Shown piece after piece: positions 35,682-45,909 of a stretch of DNA of 64,000 nt. The translations under genes were made by a program, and so were the position numbers. The notes beneath the pieces were generated by a model, which was not told the origin of the DNA, ran no database searches, and saw only the letters and a program-made list of their open reading frames with translations. This stretch comes from Kribbella sp. VKM Ac-2568 (GTDB lineage: Bacteria > Actinomycetota > Actinomycetes > Propionibacteriales > Kribbellaceae). The DNA lies in assembly GCF_004345365.1 (NCBI RefSeq), contig NZ_SLVF01000001.1, positions 558,001 through 622,000 on the forward strand. Direction: 5' to 3'. The stretch's first letter is position 1. Every line of letters starts with the position of its first letter.

Positions 35682-36983
35682 GTGCTGACTCCGGTGCTGT
35701 CCGACAACTGGGACCAGATCCGTTCCTGGCAGCTGGCGAGCTACCAGCGCTCCGGCGGCTACGAGGCGCTGAAGACCGCGCTGCGGATGCAGCCGGCCGA
35801 CGTAGTCACCGCGGTGAAGGACTCGGGCCTGCGCGGCCGTGGCGGTGCGGGCTTCCCGACCGGCATGAAGTGGTCCTTCATCCCGCAGGACAACCCCAAG
35901 CCGAAGTACCTGGTGGTGAACGCGGACGAGTCCGAGCCGGGCACCTGCAAGGACATCCCGCTGATGCTCGCCTCGCCGCACACCCTGGTCGAGGGCGTGA
36001 TCATCTCGGCGTACGCGATCCGCGCGAACACGGCGTTCATCTACGTCCGCGGTGAGGTGCTGCACGTGGTCCGCCGGCTGCAGCAGGCGGTCGCCGAGGC
36101 CAGGGCGGCCGGCTTCATCGGCGTCGACATCCTCGGCAGCGGCTACGACCTCGACGTGATCGTGCACGCCGGCGCCGGCGCCTACATCTGCGGCGAGGAG
36201 ACGGCGCTGCTCGACTCGCTGGAAGGTCGTCGTGGTCAACCCCGGCTGCGTCCTCCGTTCCCCGCGGTGGCCGGCCTGTACGGCTGCCCCACTGTCATCA
36301 ACAACGTCGAGTCGATCGCGTCAGTTCCCTCGATCATCGCCAACGGCCCGGACTGGTTCGCCTCGATGGGCACCGAGAAGTCCAAGGGCCCGACGATCTA
36401 CTCGCTGTCCGGGCACGTCACCCGGCCGGGCCAGTACGAGGCGCCGATGGGGATCACCCTGCGGGAGCTGCTCGACCTGGCCGGTGGGGTCCGCGAGGGC
36501 CACACGCTGAAGTTCTGGACCCCGGGCGGGTCCTCGACGCCGCTGCTGACCGCCGACCACCTCGACGTGCCGCTGGACTACGAGGGTGTGTCCGGGGCCG
36601 GTTCGCTGCTCGGCACCAAGGCGCTGCAGATCTTCGACGAGACCGTCTGCCCGGTCCGCGCGACTCTGCGCTGGACCGAGTTCTACAAGCACGAGTCCTG
36701 TGGCAAGTGCACCCCGTGCCGAGAGGGCACCTGGTGGCTGGTGCAGATCCTGGAGCGGCTGGAGGCCGGTCAGGGTGGCGAGGAGGACCTCGAGACCCTG
36801 CTGGACCTGAGCGACAACATCACCGGCCGGTCGTTCTGCGCGCTGGCCGACGGTGCCACCGCGCCGATCACCAGCTCGATCCAGCACTTCAAGGACGACT
36901 ACATCGCCCACTTCACGAACGGCGGTTGCCCGTTCGACCCGATGGCGTCCACCGTCTTCGCGACCGCTGGAGCAAGCGCATGA
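35682..36983 (+). CDS. nuoF: NADH-quinone oxidoreductase subunit F
   Basis: NADH- and FMN-binding subunit, 433 residues. FMN/NADH loop: [13 protein letters not shown] (52-64), plus [11 protein letters not shown]. Cluster N3 ligands: Cys340, Cys343, Cys346 ([12 protein letters not shown]) and Cys386 (GRSFCALAD). GTG start at 35682 with a good ribosome site. The stop overlaps the nuoG ATG by 4 bp. Confidence 0.96.
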   Translation: MLTPVLSDNWDQIRSWQLASYQRSGGYEALKTALRMQPADVVTAVKDSGLRGRGGAGFPTGMKWSFIPQDNPKPKYLVVNADESEPGTCKDIPLMLASPHTLVEGVIISAYAIRANTAFIYVRGEVLHVVRRLQQAVAEARAAGFIGVDILGSGYDLDVIVHAGAGAYICGEETALLDSLEGRRGQPRLRPPFPAVAGLYGCPTVINNVESIASVPSIIANGPDWFASMGTEKSKGPTIYSLSGHVTRPGQYEAPMGITLRELLDLAGGVREGHTLKFWTPGGSSTPLLTADHLDVPLDYEGVSGAGSLLGTKALQIFDETVCPVRATLRWTEFYKHESCGKCTPCREGTWWLVQILERLEAGQGGEEDLETLLDLSDNITGRSFCALADGATAPITSSIQHFKDDYIAHFTNGGCPFDPMASTVFATAGASA

Positions 36984-39409
36984 CGATCCAAGCGAATCCC
37001 CCGGCCGGGTCCGAGGTGGAGCGCACCGACCTGGTGACCGTCACGATCGACGACATCGAGGTGAAGGTTCCGAAGAACACGCTGGCGATCCGCGCCGCCG
37101 AGCAGATCGGCGTACAGATCCCGCGGTTCTGCGACCACCCGCTGCTCGACCCGGTCGCCGCCTGCCGGCAGTGCCTGGTCGAGGTGGTCGACGCCGGCAA
37201 CGGCCGGGGGATGCCCAAGCCGCAGACCTCCTGCTCGCTGACCGTTGCCGACGGCATGGTGCTGCGGACCCAGCTCAGCTCGCCGGTGGCCGACAAGGCG
37301 CAGCAGGGCCAGATGGAGTTCCTGCTGATCAACCACCCGCTGGACTGCCCGGTCTGCGACAAGGGTGGCGAGTGCCCGCTGCAGAACCAGGCGATGACGA
37401 ACGGCCGGGGCGAGAGCCGCTTCCACGGGGTGAAGCGGACCTACCCCAAGCCGATCAACATCTCCGCGCAGGTGCTGCTGGACCGCGAGCGCTGCGTGCT
37501 CTGCGCCCGCTGCACCCGGTTCTCCCAGCAGATCGCCGGTGACCCGTTCATCGAGCTGCTCGAGCGGGGCGCCCTGCAGCAGGTCGGCATCTACGAGAAG
37601 GAGCCGTTCGAGAGCTACTTCTCCGGCAACACGATCCAGATCTGCCCGGTCGGCGCGCTCACCAGCGCGGCGTACCGGTTCCGGTCCCGGCCGTTCGACC
37701 TCGTCTCGGTGCCGTCGGTGGCCGAGCACGACGCGTCCGGCTCGGCGATCCGGGTCGACTTCCGCCGCGGCAAGGTGATGCGCCGGCTGGCCGGCGACGA
37801 CCCAGAGGTCAACGAGGAGTGGATCTCCGACCGCGATCGGTTCGCCTTCAACTACGCGACCACCGGTGACCGGCTGACCCACCCGCTGATCCGCGAGGAC
37901 GGCGAGCTGCGGCCCGCCTCCTGGCCGGAGGCGCTGGACTTCGCGGCGAAGAAGCTCACCGCAGCCCGGGGCAACGCCGCCGTCCTGACCGGTGGCCGGC
38001 TGACCCTCGAGGACGCCTACGCGTACTCGAAGTTCGCCCGGGTCGCCCTCGGCACCAACGACATCGACTTCCGGTCCCGGCCGCACTCGGTGGAGGAAGC
38101 CGACTTCCTCGCCGCCGCGGTCGCCGGCACCGGGATCGGTACGACGTTCGGGGACCTCGAGCGCGCGGGATCCGTGCTGCTGGTCGGGTTCGAGCCCGAG
38201 GAGGAGTCGCCGACGGTCTTCCTGCGGCTCCGCAAGGGTGTTCGCAAGATCGGCACCAAGGTCTTCACCGTGGCGCCGTTCGCCTCGCGCGGAGTACAGA
38301 AGCTCTCCGGTGTCGTCGTCCAGACCTCGCCGGGCACGGAGGCCGCGGTACTGGGTGATCTCCGGAGCATGGGCGAGGCCGGAGCCGCGGCGCAGGACGC
38401 GCTCGGCGCCGACGCGATCATCATCGTGGGCGAGCGGCTCGCGGCCGTGCCGGGCGCACTGTCCGCGGCGCTGCGGCTGGCGCTGGACACGGGCGCGCAA
38501 CTGGCCTGGATCCCGCGCCGTGCGGGCGACCGTGGCGCGCTCGAGGCCGGCTGCCTGCCGGCCCTTTTGCCGGGCGGCCGCCTGGTGACGGACGCTGCCG
38601 CGCGGGTCGACCTGCAGGCGGCGTGGGGCGTCGAGCACCTGCCGGGCACCATCGGCCGGGACACCGGCGAGATCATCGAGGCGGCCGGATCGCTGCAGGC
38701 GCTGGTCGTCGCCGGGGTCGAGATCGACGACCTGCCGGACCCGGAGGCCGCCCTGGCCGCGCTGGAGGCCGCGCCGTTCGTGGTCAGCTTCGAGGTGCGC
38801 AGCTCGCAGGTGACCGAGCACGCCGACGTCGTCTTCCCGGTGGTTCCGCCGGCGGAGAAGGACGGCACCTTCGTGAACTGGGAGGGTCGCGAGCGGCCGT
38901 TCCCGGTGGTGCTCCAGGTGCCCGCCGCGATGCCGGATGTCCGGGCCCTCGCCGCGCTGGCGCAGGAGATGGACACCCCGCTGGGGTTCGGCACCCCGGC
39001 CGGTGCGAAGAAGGAGTTCGACGAGCTCGGCCGCTGGGACGGCGACCGGGCCAGCGAGCCGACGTACCAGGCCGGTCCGGCGCTGGGCGCCTTCGACTCG
39101 ACCCGGCTGGCGACCTGGCGGATGCTGATCGACGACAGCCGCGGCAACGATGGTGAGCCGCACCTGGTCGCGACCGCCCGCCGCCCGGTGGCGCGGATCT
39201 CGCGGACCACGGCGCACCGGATCGGTGTGCACGACGGTGACGAGCTCGTGGTGAGCACGGACGCCGGCTCGATCCGGCTGCCGGTGCTGATCACGCAGAT
39301 GACCGACAACGTGGTCTGGCTGCCGACCAACTCGGCCGACTCGCACGTCAGAAGGTCGCTGCACGCCGACCATGGCTCGATCGTGACGATCGCCGGAGGG
39401 AACGCATGA
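36980..39409 (+). CDS. nuoG: NADH-quinone oxidoreductase subunit G, lacking the N7 cluster ligands
   Basis: The 809-residue iron-sulfur subunit. Ligands are complete for N1b (Cys51, 62, 65, 85), N5 (His119, Cys123, 126, 132) and N4 (Cys172, 175, 178, 222). The molybdopterin-like domain follows from about 240. The site where many bacterial NuoG proteins carry CEHCASGC for cluster N7 reads AEHDASGS (248-255), and the fourth cysteine is replaced by Ser283. N7 is therefore almost certainly absent. The ATG at 36980 overlaps the nuoF stop; a longer frame from inside nuoF is a shadow. Residues 680-809 form the degenerate dehydrogenase C-terminal domain. Confidence 0.95.
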   Translation: MTIQANPPAGSEVERTDLVTVTIDDIEVKVPKNTLAIRAAEQIGVQIPRFCDHPLLDPVAACRQCLVEVVDAGNGRGMPKPQTSCSLTVADGMVLRTQLSSPVADKAQQGQMEFLLINHPLDCPVCDKGGECPLQNQAMTNGRGESRFHGVKRTYPKPINISAQVLLDRERCVLCARCTRFSQQIAGDPFIELLERGALQQVGIYEKEPFESYFSGNTIQICPVGALTSAAYRFRSRPFDLVSVPSVAEHDASGSAIRVDFRRGKVMRRLAGDDPEVNEEWISDRDRFAFNYATTGDRLTHPLIREDGELRPASWPEALDFAAKKLTAARGNAAVLTGGRLTLEDAYAYSKFARVALGTNDIDFRSRPHSVEEADFLAAAVAGTGIGTTFGDLERAGSVLLVGFEPEEESPTVFLRLRKGVRKIGTKVFTVAPFASRGVQKLSGVVVQTSPGTEAAVLGDLRSMGEAGAAAQDALGADAIIIVGERLAAVPGALSAALRLALDTGAQLAWIPRRAGDRGALEAGCLPALLPGGRLVTDAAARVDLQAAWGVEHLPGTIGRDTGEIIEAAGSLQALVVAGVEIDDLPDPEAALAALEAAPFVVSFEVRSSQVTEHADVVFPVVPPAEKDGTFVNWEGRERPFPVVLQVPAAMPDVRALAALAQEMDTPLGFGTPAGAKKEFDELGRWDGDRASEPTYQAGPALGAFDSTRLATWRMLIDDSRGNDGEPHLVATARRPVARISRTTAHRIGVHDGDELVVSTDAGSIRLPVLITQMTDNVVWLPTNSADSHVRRSLHADHGSIVTIAGGNA

Positions 39410-40734
39410 GCCCCATCTCCCTGGTGGCACGGCCGCTCGCCGTGCCGGACGCCGGAGTCGGCAACGATCCCTGGTGGGTCGTTGTCCTCAAGGTCCTGAT
39501 CATCTTCGTCTTCCTGATCGTGCTGACGCTGTTCAACATCTGGTGGGAGCGCCGGGTCGTGGCCCGGATGCAGCACCGGATCGGACCGAACGTGCACGGC
39601 CCGTTCGGTCTGCTCCAGTCGCTCGCCGACGGTATGAAGCTGATGTTCAAGGAAGACCTGATGCCGAAGGGCGTGGACCGGTTCCTCTACGTCGCGGCGC
39701 CGGTGATCGTGTCGATCCCGGCCTTCCTGACCTTCGCGGTGATCCCGTTCGGGCCGACGGTGAAGATCCCCTTCACCGACACCTACACCCGGCTGCAGCT
39801 CACCGACCTGCCGGTCTCGGTGCTGTACGTGATGGCGATCGCCTCGATCGGCATCTACGGCATCGTGCTGGGCGGCTGGTCGTCGAACTCGACCTACTCG
39901 CTGCTCGGTGGTCTGCGCTCGAGCGCCCAGATGATCTCCTACGAGGTCGGCATGGGCCTGGCGCTGGTGACGGTCTTCCTGTTCGCCGGCTCGATGTCCA
40001 CCTGGGACATCGTCCAGGCGCAGGGCTCGCACCAGTCGATCAACCTGTTCGGCGCGGACATCCCGATCCCCGGCTGGTACGCGTTCCTGCTCTTCCCGTC
40101 CTTCGTGATCTACGTGGTCTCGATGATCGGCGAGACGAACCGGGCGCCGTTCGACCTGCCGGAGGCCGAGGGCGAGCTGGTGGCCGGCTTCCTGACCGAG
40201 TACTCGTCGATGAAGTACGCGATGTTCTTCCTGGCCGAGTACATCAACATGGCGACGGTGTCGGCGCTGGCGACCACCCTGTTCCTGGGCGGCTACCGGG
40301 CGCCCTGGCCGATCTCGATCTGGGACGGCGCGAACTCGGGCTTCTGGCCGGTGCTGTGGTTCGTCGGCAAGATGATGTGCTTCATCTTCTTCTACATCTG
40401 GCTGCGCGGGACGCTGCCGCGACTGCGCTACGACCAGTTCATGAAGCTGGGCTGGAAGATCCTGATCCCGGTCTCGCTGGGCTGGATCGTGCTGGTCGCC
40501 ACCGTGCGCGCCGTCGGCCGCGAGGTCGACTTCCAGCGCAACTGGCTGCTGGTGGCCGCGGGCATCGTCGCGCTGATCGCGGTGATCACGATGTTCCTGC
40601 CGCAGAAGAAGACCGAGGACAAGTCCGGACTGCCTGAGGAGGACGCCGACTTCGACGCCTTCGCCGGCGGGTTCCCGGTTCCACCACCGCTCGTCAAGAC
40701 TCCGAGCCGAAGCGAGGAAGCCGACCGTGGCTAG
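39406..40734 (+). CDS. nuoH: NADH-quinone oxidoreductase subunit H
   Basis: Membrane subunit joining the peripheral arm, 442 residues, eight membrane segments. Signatures: [21 protein letters not shown] and [21 protein letters not shown]. The tail (about 400-442) is a charged cytoplasmic extension. Its end overlaps nuoI by 8 bp. Confidence 0.96.
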   Translation: MSPISLVARPLAVPDAGVGNDPWWVVVLKVLIIFVFLIVLTLFNIWWERRVVARMQHRIGPNVHGPFGLLQSLADGMKLMFKEDLMPKGVDRFLYVAAPVIVSIPAFLTFAVIPFGPTVKIPFTDTYTRLQLTDLPVSVLYVMAIASIGIYGIVLGGWSSNSTYSLLGGLRSSAQMISYEVGMGLALVTVFLFAGSMSTWDIVQAQGSHQSINLFGADIPIPGWYAFLLFPSFVIYVVSMIGETNRAPFDLPEAEGELVAGFLTEYSSMKYAMFFLAEYINMATVSALATTLFLGGYRAPWPISIWDGANSGFWPVLWFVGKMMCFIFFYIWLRGTLPRLRYDQFMKLGWKILIPVSLGWIVLVATVRAVGREVDFQRNWLLVAAGIVALIAVITMFLPQKKTEDKSGLPEEDADFDAFAGGFPVPPPLVKTPSRSEEADRG

Positions 40735-41290
40735 TGTCAAAGAATCCCTCTGGGATCCGGTAGCCGGGTTCGGGGTCACCTTCCGGACGATGTTCCGGAA
40801 GGTGTTCACCGAGCAGTACCCGTTCGACAAGAAGCCGACCGCGCCGCGGTTCCACGGCAGGCACCAGCTGAACCGCTGGCCCGACGGCCTGGAGAAGTGC
40901 ATCGGCTGCGAGCTGTGCGCCTGGGCCTGCCCGGCGGACGCGATCTACGTCGAGGGCGCCGACAACACTGTAGATTCAGCCGGCGGCTCTGCTAGATATT
41001 CGCCGGGTGAGCGCTACGGCCGCGTCTACCAGATCAACTACCTGCGCTGCATCCTCTGCGGACTCTGCATCGAGGCGTGCCCGACCCGGGCGCTCACGAT
41101 GACCAACGAGTACGAGCTGGCCGACCGCAGCCGCGAGTCCCTCATCTACGAGAAGAAGGACCTGCTCGCCCCGCTGCTTCCCGGCATGCAGGAGCCGCCG
41201 CACGAGATGCTGCTCGGCACCACCGACAAGGACTACTACCGCGGCCTGACCGGCGCGGCCGTGCCCGCCGAGGGAGGTGCCGAGCAGTGA
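40727..41290 (+). CDS. nuoI: NADH-quinone oxidoreductase subunit I, with an unusual inter-motif insertion
   Basis: Ferredoxin-like subunit (187 residues) with clusters N6a and N6b: Cys58, 61, 64 and Cys118 on one side, Cys68, 108, 111 and 114 on the other ([12 protein letters not shown] and [12 protein letters not shown]). Between them, residues about 81-90 ([10 protein letters not shown]) look inserted relative to the usual loop that leads straight to YSPGERYG. The DNA of that stretch (40967-41002) uses codons rare in its neighbours (GTA, GAT, TCA, TCT, GCT, AGA, TAT). GTG start, 8-bp overlap with nuoH. Confidence 0.94.
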   Translation: MASVKESLWDPVAGFGVTFRTMFRKVFTEQYPFDKKPTAPRFHGRHQLNRWPDGLEKCIGCELCAWACPADAIYVEGADNTVDSAGGSARYSPGERYGRVYQINYLRCILCGLCIEACPTRALTMTNEYELADRSRESLIYEKKDLLAPLLPGMQEPPHEMLLGTTDKDYYRGLTGAAVPAEGGAEQ

Positions 41291-42132
41291 TCGGTCTCGT
41301 CACCGGCGGCCAGTTCGCCTTCTGGATGCTGGCGCCGATCATGGTGCTGGCCGCGATCGCGATGATCCTGGTCCGCAAGGCGGTGCACTCGGCGTTGCTG
41401 CTGGCAACGGTGATGGTCTGCCTGGCCGTGCAGTACGCGGCCCAGGACGCGCCGTTCCTGTTCGCGGTGCAGATCATCGTCTACACCGGCGCCATCCTGA
41501 TGCTCTTCCTGTTCGTGCTGATGCTGGTCGGCGTCGACGCCTCCGACTCGCTGGTCGAGACGATCCGCGGTCAGCGGCTGCTGGCCGGCCTCGCCTTCCT
41601 CGGCTTCGGCATCCTGCTGGTCTCCGCGGTCGGCAACGCCGTGTACGGCGACCCGGTGGGCCTCGCGCAGGCGCAGCCGGACGGCAACCCGAAGGGGATC
41701 GCCCAGCTGCTGTTCGGCAAGTACGTGTTCGCCTTCGAGGTGACCTCGGCGCTGCTGATCACCGCGGCGCTGGGCGCGATGATGCTGGCGCACCGCGAGC
41801 GGCTCAAGCCGAAGCGGACCCAGCGCGACCTGGCCGAGGAGCGGATCCGCAAGTACGCCGAGACCGGCGTACACCCGGGCCCGCTGCCGACCCCCGGCGT
41901 ACTGGCCCGGCACAACGCCGTCGACACGCCGGCGCTGCTGCCCGACGGGTCGATCGCACCGACCTCGGTTTCGCGCGTGCTGCAGGCACGTGGCACGGTG
42001 TTCCCCGAGACCGAGGAGCGCGACGAGATCGAGACCGTCCGCCGGATCGCCGACGGCGACGCCGGCGACGTGGTCCCGCCGGAGCACACCGGCACGGACC
42101 TGACCGGATTCGGTGAAGGAGAAAAGGCGTGA
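41287..42132 (+). CDS. nuoJ: NADH-quinone oxidoreductase subunit J
   Basis: Membrane subunit of 281 residues starting at a GTG that overlaps the nuoI stop by 4 bp. Five membrane segments occupy residues 1-170, with the conserved segment 3 motif [20 protein letters not shown]. The remaining 110 residues are a hydrophilic tail much longer than in E. coli (184 residues total), common in actinobacteria. The next gene, nuoK, is separated by an unusual 73-base gap. Confidence 0.94.
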   Translation: MIGLVTGGQFAFWMLAPIMVLAAIAMILVRKAVHSALLLATVMVCLAVQYAAQDAPFLFAVQIIVYTGAILMLFLFVLMLVGVDASDSLVETIRGQRLLAGLAFLGFGILLVSAVGNAVYGDPVGLAQAQPDGNPKGIAQLLFGKYVFAFEVTSALLITAALGAMMLAHRERLKPKRTQRDLAEERIRKYAETGVHPGPLPTPGVLARHNAVDTPALLPDGSIAPTSVSRVLQARGTVFPETEERDEIETVRRIADGDAGDVVPPEHTGTDLTGFGEGEKA

Positions 42133-42177
42133 GAGAGCGGAGCGAGCGAACCATTAAGGCCAGCACGCCTTCGTCAT

Positions 42178-42205
42178 GCGCGCCCGGAGCGAAGCGAGGG
42201 CGCGC
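42178..42205 (+). promoter_or_regulatory. Hairpin hiding the nuoK ribosome binding site
   Basis: GCGCGCCC (42178-42185) and GGGCGCGC (42198-42205) pair perfectly, and the right arm touches the nuoK ATG. The only purine-rich Shine-Dalgarno candidate, GCGAGGG, lies in the loop and right arm. The gap also contains two near-copies of CGGAGCGA-type sequence. Confidence 0.6.
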
Positions 42206-42505
42206 ATGACCACCGAGCCGTACATCGTGTTGTCTGCGATGTTGTTCAGCATCGGCGCGCTGGGCGTTCTGGTGCGTCGCAACGCCATCGTCGTCTTCAT
42301 GTGTGTCGAGCTGATGCTGAACGCGACCAACCTCGCGTTCGTCAGCTTCGCCCGCCAGCACGGCAACCTCGACGGCCAGATCGCCGCCTTCTTCGTGATG
42401 GTGGTGGCGGCGGCCGAGGTTGTGATCGGCCTGGCGATCATCATGGCCATCTTCCGCACTCGTCGCTCGGCCTCGGTCGACGACGCCAACCTGCTCAAGT
42501 ACTGA
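42206..42505 (+). CDS. nuoK: NADH-quinone oxidoreductase subunit K
   Basis: A 99-residue membrane subunit with three segments and the two conserved buried glutamates ([10 protein letters not shown] and [12 protein letters not shown]). The start [11 protein letters not shown] at 42206 gives the usual family length; a longer frame would read through the hairpin. The nuoL ATG follows 12 bases after the stop. Confidence 0.95.
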   Translation: MTTEPYIVLSAMLFSIGALGVLVRRNAIVVFMCVELMLNATNLAFVSFARQHGNLDGQIAAFFVMVVAAAEVVIGLAIIMAIFRTRRSASVDDANLLKY

Positions 42506-42517
42506 GGTCGATCACCG

Positions 42518-44389
42518 ATGAGTCATGAGCTGACGTGGCTGCTGGTCGCGATCCCGGCCGTGTCCGCGGCGATCCTGTTGCTCGGTGGCAAGGCCACCGA
42601 CGCATGGGGTCACCTGCTGGGCACCGCCGCGCCGCTGGCCTCGTTCGTCTGCGGAGTCCTGCTGTTCTTCCAGATGCAGGCCAAGCCCGGCGAGGAGCGG
42701 TCCGAAACGGTCAAGCTGTTCGAGTGGTTCTCGGTCGGCGGCATCAAGGTGGATGTGACGCTGCTGGTCGACCAGCTGTCCATCCTCTTCGTGCTGCTGA
42801 TCACCGGTGTGGGTTCGCTGATCCACATCTACTCGATCGGCTACATGGCCGGCGACCCCCGCCGGCGCCGCTTCTTCGCCTACCTGAACCTGTTCATCGC
42901 CTCCATGCTGCTGCTGGTGCTGGCGGCGGACTACCTGGTGGTCTTCGTCGGCTGGGAAGGCGTCGGTCTGGCGTCGTACCTGCTGATCGGCTACTACCAG
43001 GCCAAGCCGTCGGCCGCGACCGCCGCGAAGAAGGCGTTCGTGGTGAACCGGGTCGGTGACATGGGCCTCTCGCTCGCGGTGATGAGCATGTGGGCGTTGT
43101 TCGGCTCCTCCGCGTTCACCACGGTGAACGCGGGCGCCGAGCAACTGTCCTCCACCTGGGCGACACTGCTGGGTCTGATGCTGCTGCTCGCGGCCTGCGG
43201 CAAGTCCGCGCAGGTGCCGCTGCAGTCGTGGCTGCTCGACGCGATGGAAGGCCCGACCCCGGTGTCGGCGCTGATCCACGCGGCGACCATGGTCACCGCG
43301 GGCGTCTACCTGGTGACGCGGTCGAGCGCGATCTACGAGCAGACCGACGCGGCCTCCACCGCGGTGGTGATCGTCGGTACGGTGACAGTCCTGGTCGGCG
43401 CGATCATCGGTTGTGCCAAGGACGACATCAAGAAGGTGCTGGCCGGTTCGACGATGAGCCAGATCGGCTACATGATGCTCGCCGCCGGTCTCGGCCCGGT
43501 GGGTTACGTCTTCGCGATCTTCCACCTGCTCATGCACGGCTTCTTCAAGGCCAACATGTTCCTCGGTGCCGGCTCGGTGATGCACGGCATGAACGACGAC
43601 GTGGACATGCGGCGCTACGGCGGGCTGGCGAAGTACATGAGGATCACGTTCGTGACGTTCGCCTTCGGCTACCTGGCGATCCTCGGCATCCCGCCGTTCT
43701 CCGGGTTCTTCAGCAAGGACAAGATCATCGAGGTCGCCTTCGCGGAGAACACGGTGGTCGGCCTGTGCGCGCTGCTCGGCGCCGGCATCACCGCGTTCTA
43801 CATGACCCGGCTGATGATGATGACCTTCTTCGGTGAGAAGCGCTGGAAGGAGGACGTGCACCCGCACGAGTCGCCGAAGGTGATGACCGGTCCGCTGATC
43901 ATCCTGGCGATCCTCTCGCTGGTCGGCGGCGCGCTCTACTTCGTCGGCCACTGGATCGTCAACTGGCTGGAGCCGGTCACCGGTTTCGAGGAAGCACACC
44001 CGCCGCTCAGCGAGCTGGCGATGACGCTGATCATCCTCGCGGTGGTCGTCCTCGGCGCCGCCATCGGAGTCGTGCTGTACCGCCGCGACATCCCGCGCGA
44101 GGCGCCGGTCCAGGTCTCGCCGGTCACCACCTTCGCCCGCCGTGACCTGTTCGGCGACGCGCTGAACGAGGCGGTCCTGATGCGCCCGGGCCAGTACCTC
44201 ACCCGGACGCTGGTCTGGCTCGACAACCGCGGGGTGGACGGCCTGGTCAACGGGCTGGCCGCGCTCTTCGGTGGGCTGTCCGGCCGGATGCGCCGGTTCC
44301 AGACGGGCTTCGTCCGTTCGTACGCACTCAGCATGGTCTTCGGCGCCGCATTCGTGGTCGTCGCCCTCCTCGCGGTGAGGTTGTCGTGA
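42518..44389 (+). CDS. nuoL: NADH-quinone oxidoreductase subunit L
   Basis: Distal antiporter-like proton-pumping subunit, 623 residues, about 16 membrane segments and the lateral helix near the end. Key residues sit in [18 protein letters not shown] (glutamate of segment 5), [35 protein letters not shown] (lysine and histidines of segments 7-8) and the later lysine-containing segment. The stop overlaps the nuoM GTG by 4 bp. Confidence 0.96.
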   Translation: MSHELTWLLVAIPAVSAAILLLGGKATDAWGHLLGTAAPLASFVCGVLLFFQMQAKPGEERSETVKLFEWFSVGGIKVDVTLLVDQLSILFVLLITGVGSLIHIYSIGYMAGDPRRRRFFAYLNLFIASMLLLVLAADYLVVFVGWEGVGLASYLLIGYYQAKPSAATAAKKAFVVNRVGDMGLSLAVMSMWALFGSSAFTTVNAGAEQLSSTWATLLGLMLLLAACGKSAQVPLQSWLLDAMEGPTPVSALIHAATMVTAGVYLVTRSSAIYEQTDAASTAVVIVGTVTVLVGAIIGCAKDDIKKVLAGSTMSQIGYMMLAAGLGPVGYVFAIFHLLMHGFFKANMFLGAGSVMHGMNDDVDMRRYGGLAKYMRITFVTFAFGYLAILGIPPFSGFFSKDKIIEVAFAENTVVGLCALLGAGITAFYMTRLMMMTFFGEKRWKEDVHPHESPKVMTGPLIILAILSLVGGALYFVGHWIVNWLEPVTGFEEAHPPLSELAMTLIILAVVVLGAAIGVVLYRRDIPREAPVQVSPVTTFARRDLFGDALNEAVLMRPGQYLTRTLVWLDNRGVDGLVNGLAALFGGLSGRMRRFQTGFVRSYALSMVFGAAFVVVALLAVRLS

Positions 44390-45909
44390 ACATCGGTTGG
44401 TTGACCCTGACAATGCTCCTGCCGCTGGTGGGTGTCCTGGCGACGATGGTGGTGCCGAAGGCCAAGGCGCTGCTGTCCAAGCAGATCGCGCTGGGCTGCT
44501 CGCTGCTCACGCTGGTGCTGACCCTCGTGATCGCTGTCGGCTACCAGCAGAACGGGCCGGCGGACTACGAAGAGACGCACACCTGGATCGAGGCCTTCGG
44601 CGCGCACTACGCGGTCGGGCTCGACGGCGTCGGCATCGTGCTGATCGTGCTCACCGCGTTGCTCACCCCGGTCGTGCTGATCGCCTCCTGGAACGACGCC
44701 AAGAGCGGCCGCTGGAGCGAGAAGTCCTTCTTCGCCTGGATCCTGGGCCTGGAGGCGCTGTCGATCGGCGTGTTCGCCGCCACCGACGTGTTCCTCTTCT
44801 ACGTGCTCTTCGAAGCCACGCTGATCCCGATGTATTTCCTGATCGGTGGCTTCGGCGGCGCCCAGCGCTCGTACGCCGCGGTGAAGTTCCTGCTCTACTC
44901 GCTGCTCGGCGGTCTGCTGATGCTGGCGTCGGTGGTCGGCCTGTACGTCGTGTCCGCCAAGGCCGGTGACCCGTCGTACCTGCTCAGCGACATGATGAAG
45001 CTCGACATGAGCCAGAACACCGAGCGCTGGCTGTTCCTCGGCTTCTTCTTCGCCTTCGCGGTGAAGGCGCCGATGGTGCCGTTCCACACCTGGCTGCCGG
45101 ACGCCGCCGCCGAGGCGACGCCGGGTACGTCGGTGCTGCTGGTCGGCATCCTGGACAAGATCGGCACCTTCGGGATGATCCGGTTCTGCCTGGGCCTGTT
45201 CCCGAACGCGTCCGAGTGGGCCACCCCGGTGGTGCTCGTGCTCGCGCTGATCAGCGTCCTGTACGGCGCGCTGGTCGCGATCGGGCAGACCGACATCAAG
45301 CGGCTGATCGCGTACACCTCGATCTCGCACTTCGGCTTCATCGTGATGGGCATCTTCGCGCTCACCTCGCAGGGCCTGACCGGTTCGACGCTGTACATGT
45401 TCAACCACGGTCTCTCCACCGCGGCGCTGTTCCTGATCGCCGGGTACCTGATCTCGCGGCGCGGGTCGGCCCGGATCGCGGACTACGGCGGCGTCGAGAA
45501 GGTGGCTCCGGTGCTGGCCGGCACCTTCCTGTTCGCCGGCCTGTCCAGCCTCGCGCTGCCCGGGTTGTCGCCGTTCATCTCCGAGTTCATGGTGCTCGCC
45601 GGGACCTTCAGCAGGCACAAGGTGATCGCGGTGATCGCCGTGCTCGGTATCGTGCTGGCCGCGCTCTACATCCTGATCATGTACCAACGCCTGATGACCG
45701 GGCCGGTGCGTGACGGAATCGACAAGATCAAGGACCTGAACTTCCGCGAGGTGTTCGCGATCGCACCGCTGGTGCTGCTGATCGTCGGCTTCGGCATCTA
45801 CCCGAAGCCGGTGGTCGACATCATCAAGCCGGCGGTCGAGTCGACGATGCAGCGCGTGGGTGTCACCGACCCGGCCCCGCAGGTTCCCGTGACGGAGGGA
45901 CAGAAGTGA
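44386..45909 (+). CDS. nuoM: NADH-quinone oxidoreductase subunit M
   Basis: Antiporter-like subunit, 507 residues, 14 membrane segments. Pump residues lie in [17 protein letters not shown] (glutamate) and [28 protein letters not shown] (lysine). GTG start overlapping nuoL; GTG of nuoN overlaps its stop. Confidence 0.96.
   Translation: MNIGWLTLTMLLPLVGVLATMVVPKAKALLSKQIALGCSLLTLVLTLVIAVGYQQNGPADYEETHTWIEAFGAHYAVGLDGVGIVLIVLTALLTPVVLIASWNDAKSGRWSEKSFFAWILGLEALSIGVFAATDVFLFYVLFEATLIPMYFLIGGFGGAQRSYAAVKFLLYSLLGGLLMLASVVGLYVVSAKAGDPSYLLSDMMKLDMSQNTERWLFLGFFFAFAVKAPMVPFHTWLPDAAAEATPGTSVLLVGILDKIGTFGMIRFCLGLFPNASEWATPVVLVLALISVLYGALVAIGQTDIKRLIAYTSISHFGFIVMGIFALTSQGLTGSTLYMFNHGLSTAALFLIAGYLISRRGSARIADYGGVEKVAPVLAGTFLFAGLSSLALPGLSPFISEFMVLAGTFSRHKVIAVIAVLGIVLAALYILIMYQRLMTGPVRDGIDKIKDLNFREVFAIAPLVLLIVGFGIYPKPVVDIIKPAVESTMQRVGVTDPAPQVPVTEGQK

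Noticed and set aside
36707..36979. Upstream extension of nuoG into nuoF
   Set aside because: The conserved NuoG N-terminus begins at the ATG overlapping the nuoF stop; the extension overlaps the N3 cluster region of nuoF in another frame.
42512..44413. Long minus-strand open frame antisense to nuoL (and similar ones antisense to nuoM, MFS, menF and nuoG)
   Set aside because: Composition is repetitive His/Arg/Gln/Asp-rich without any domain, and it mirrors a well-conserved gene. High GC content makes such shadow frames common.
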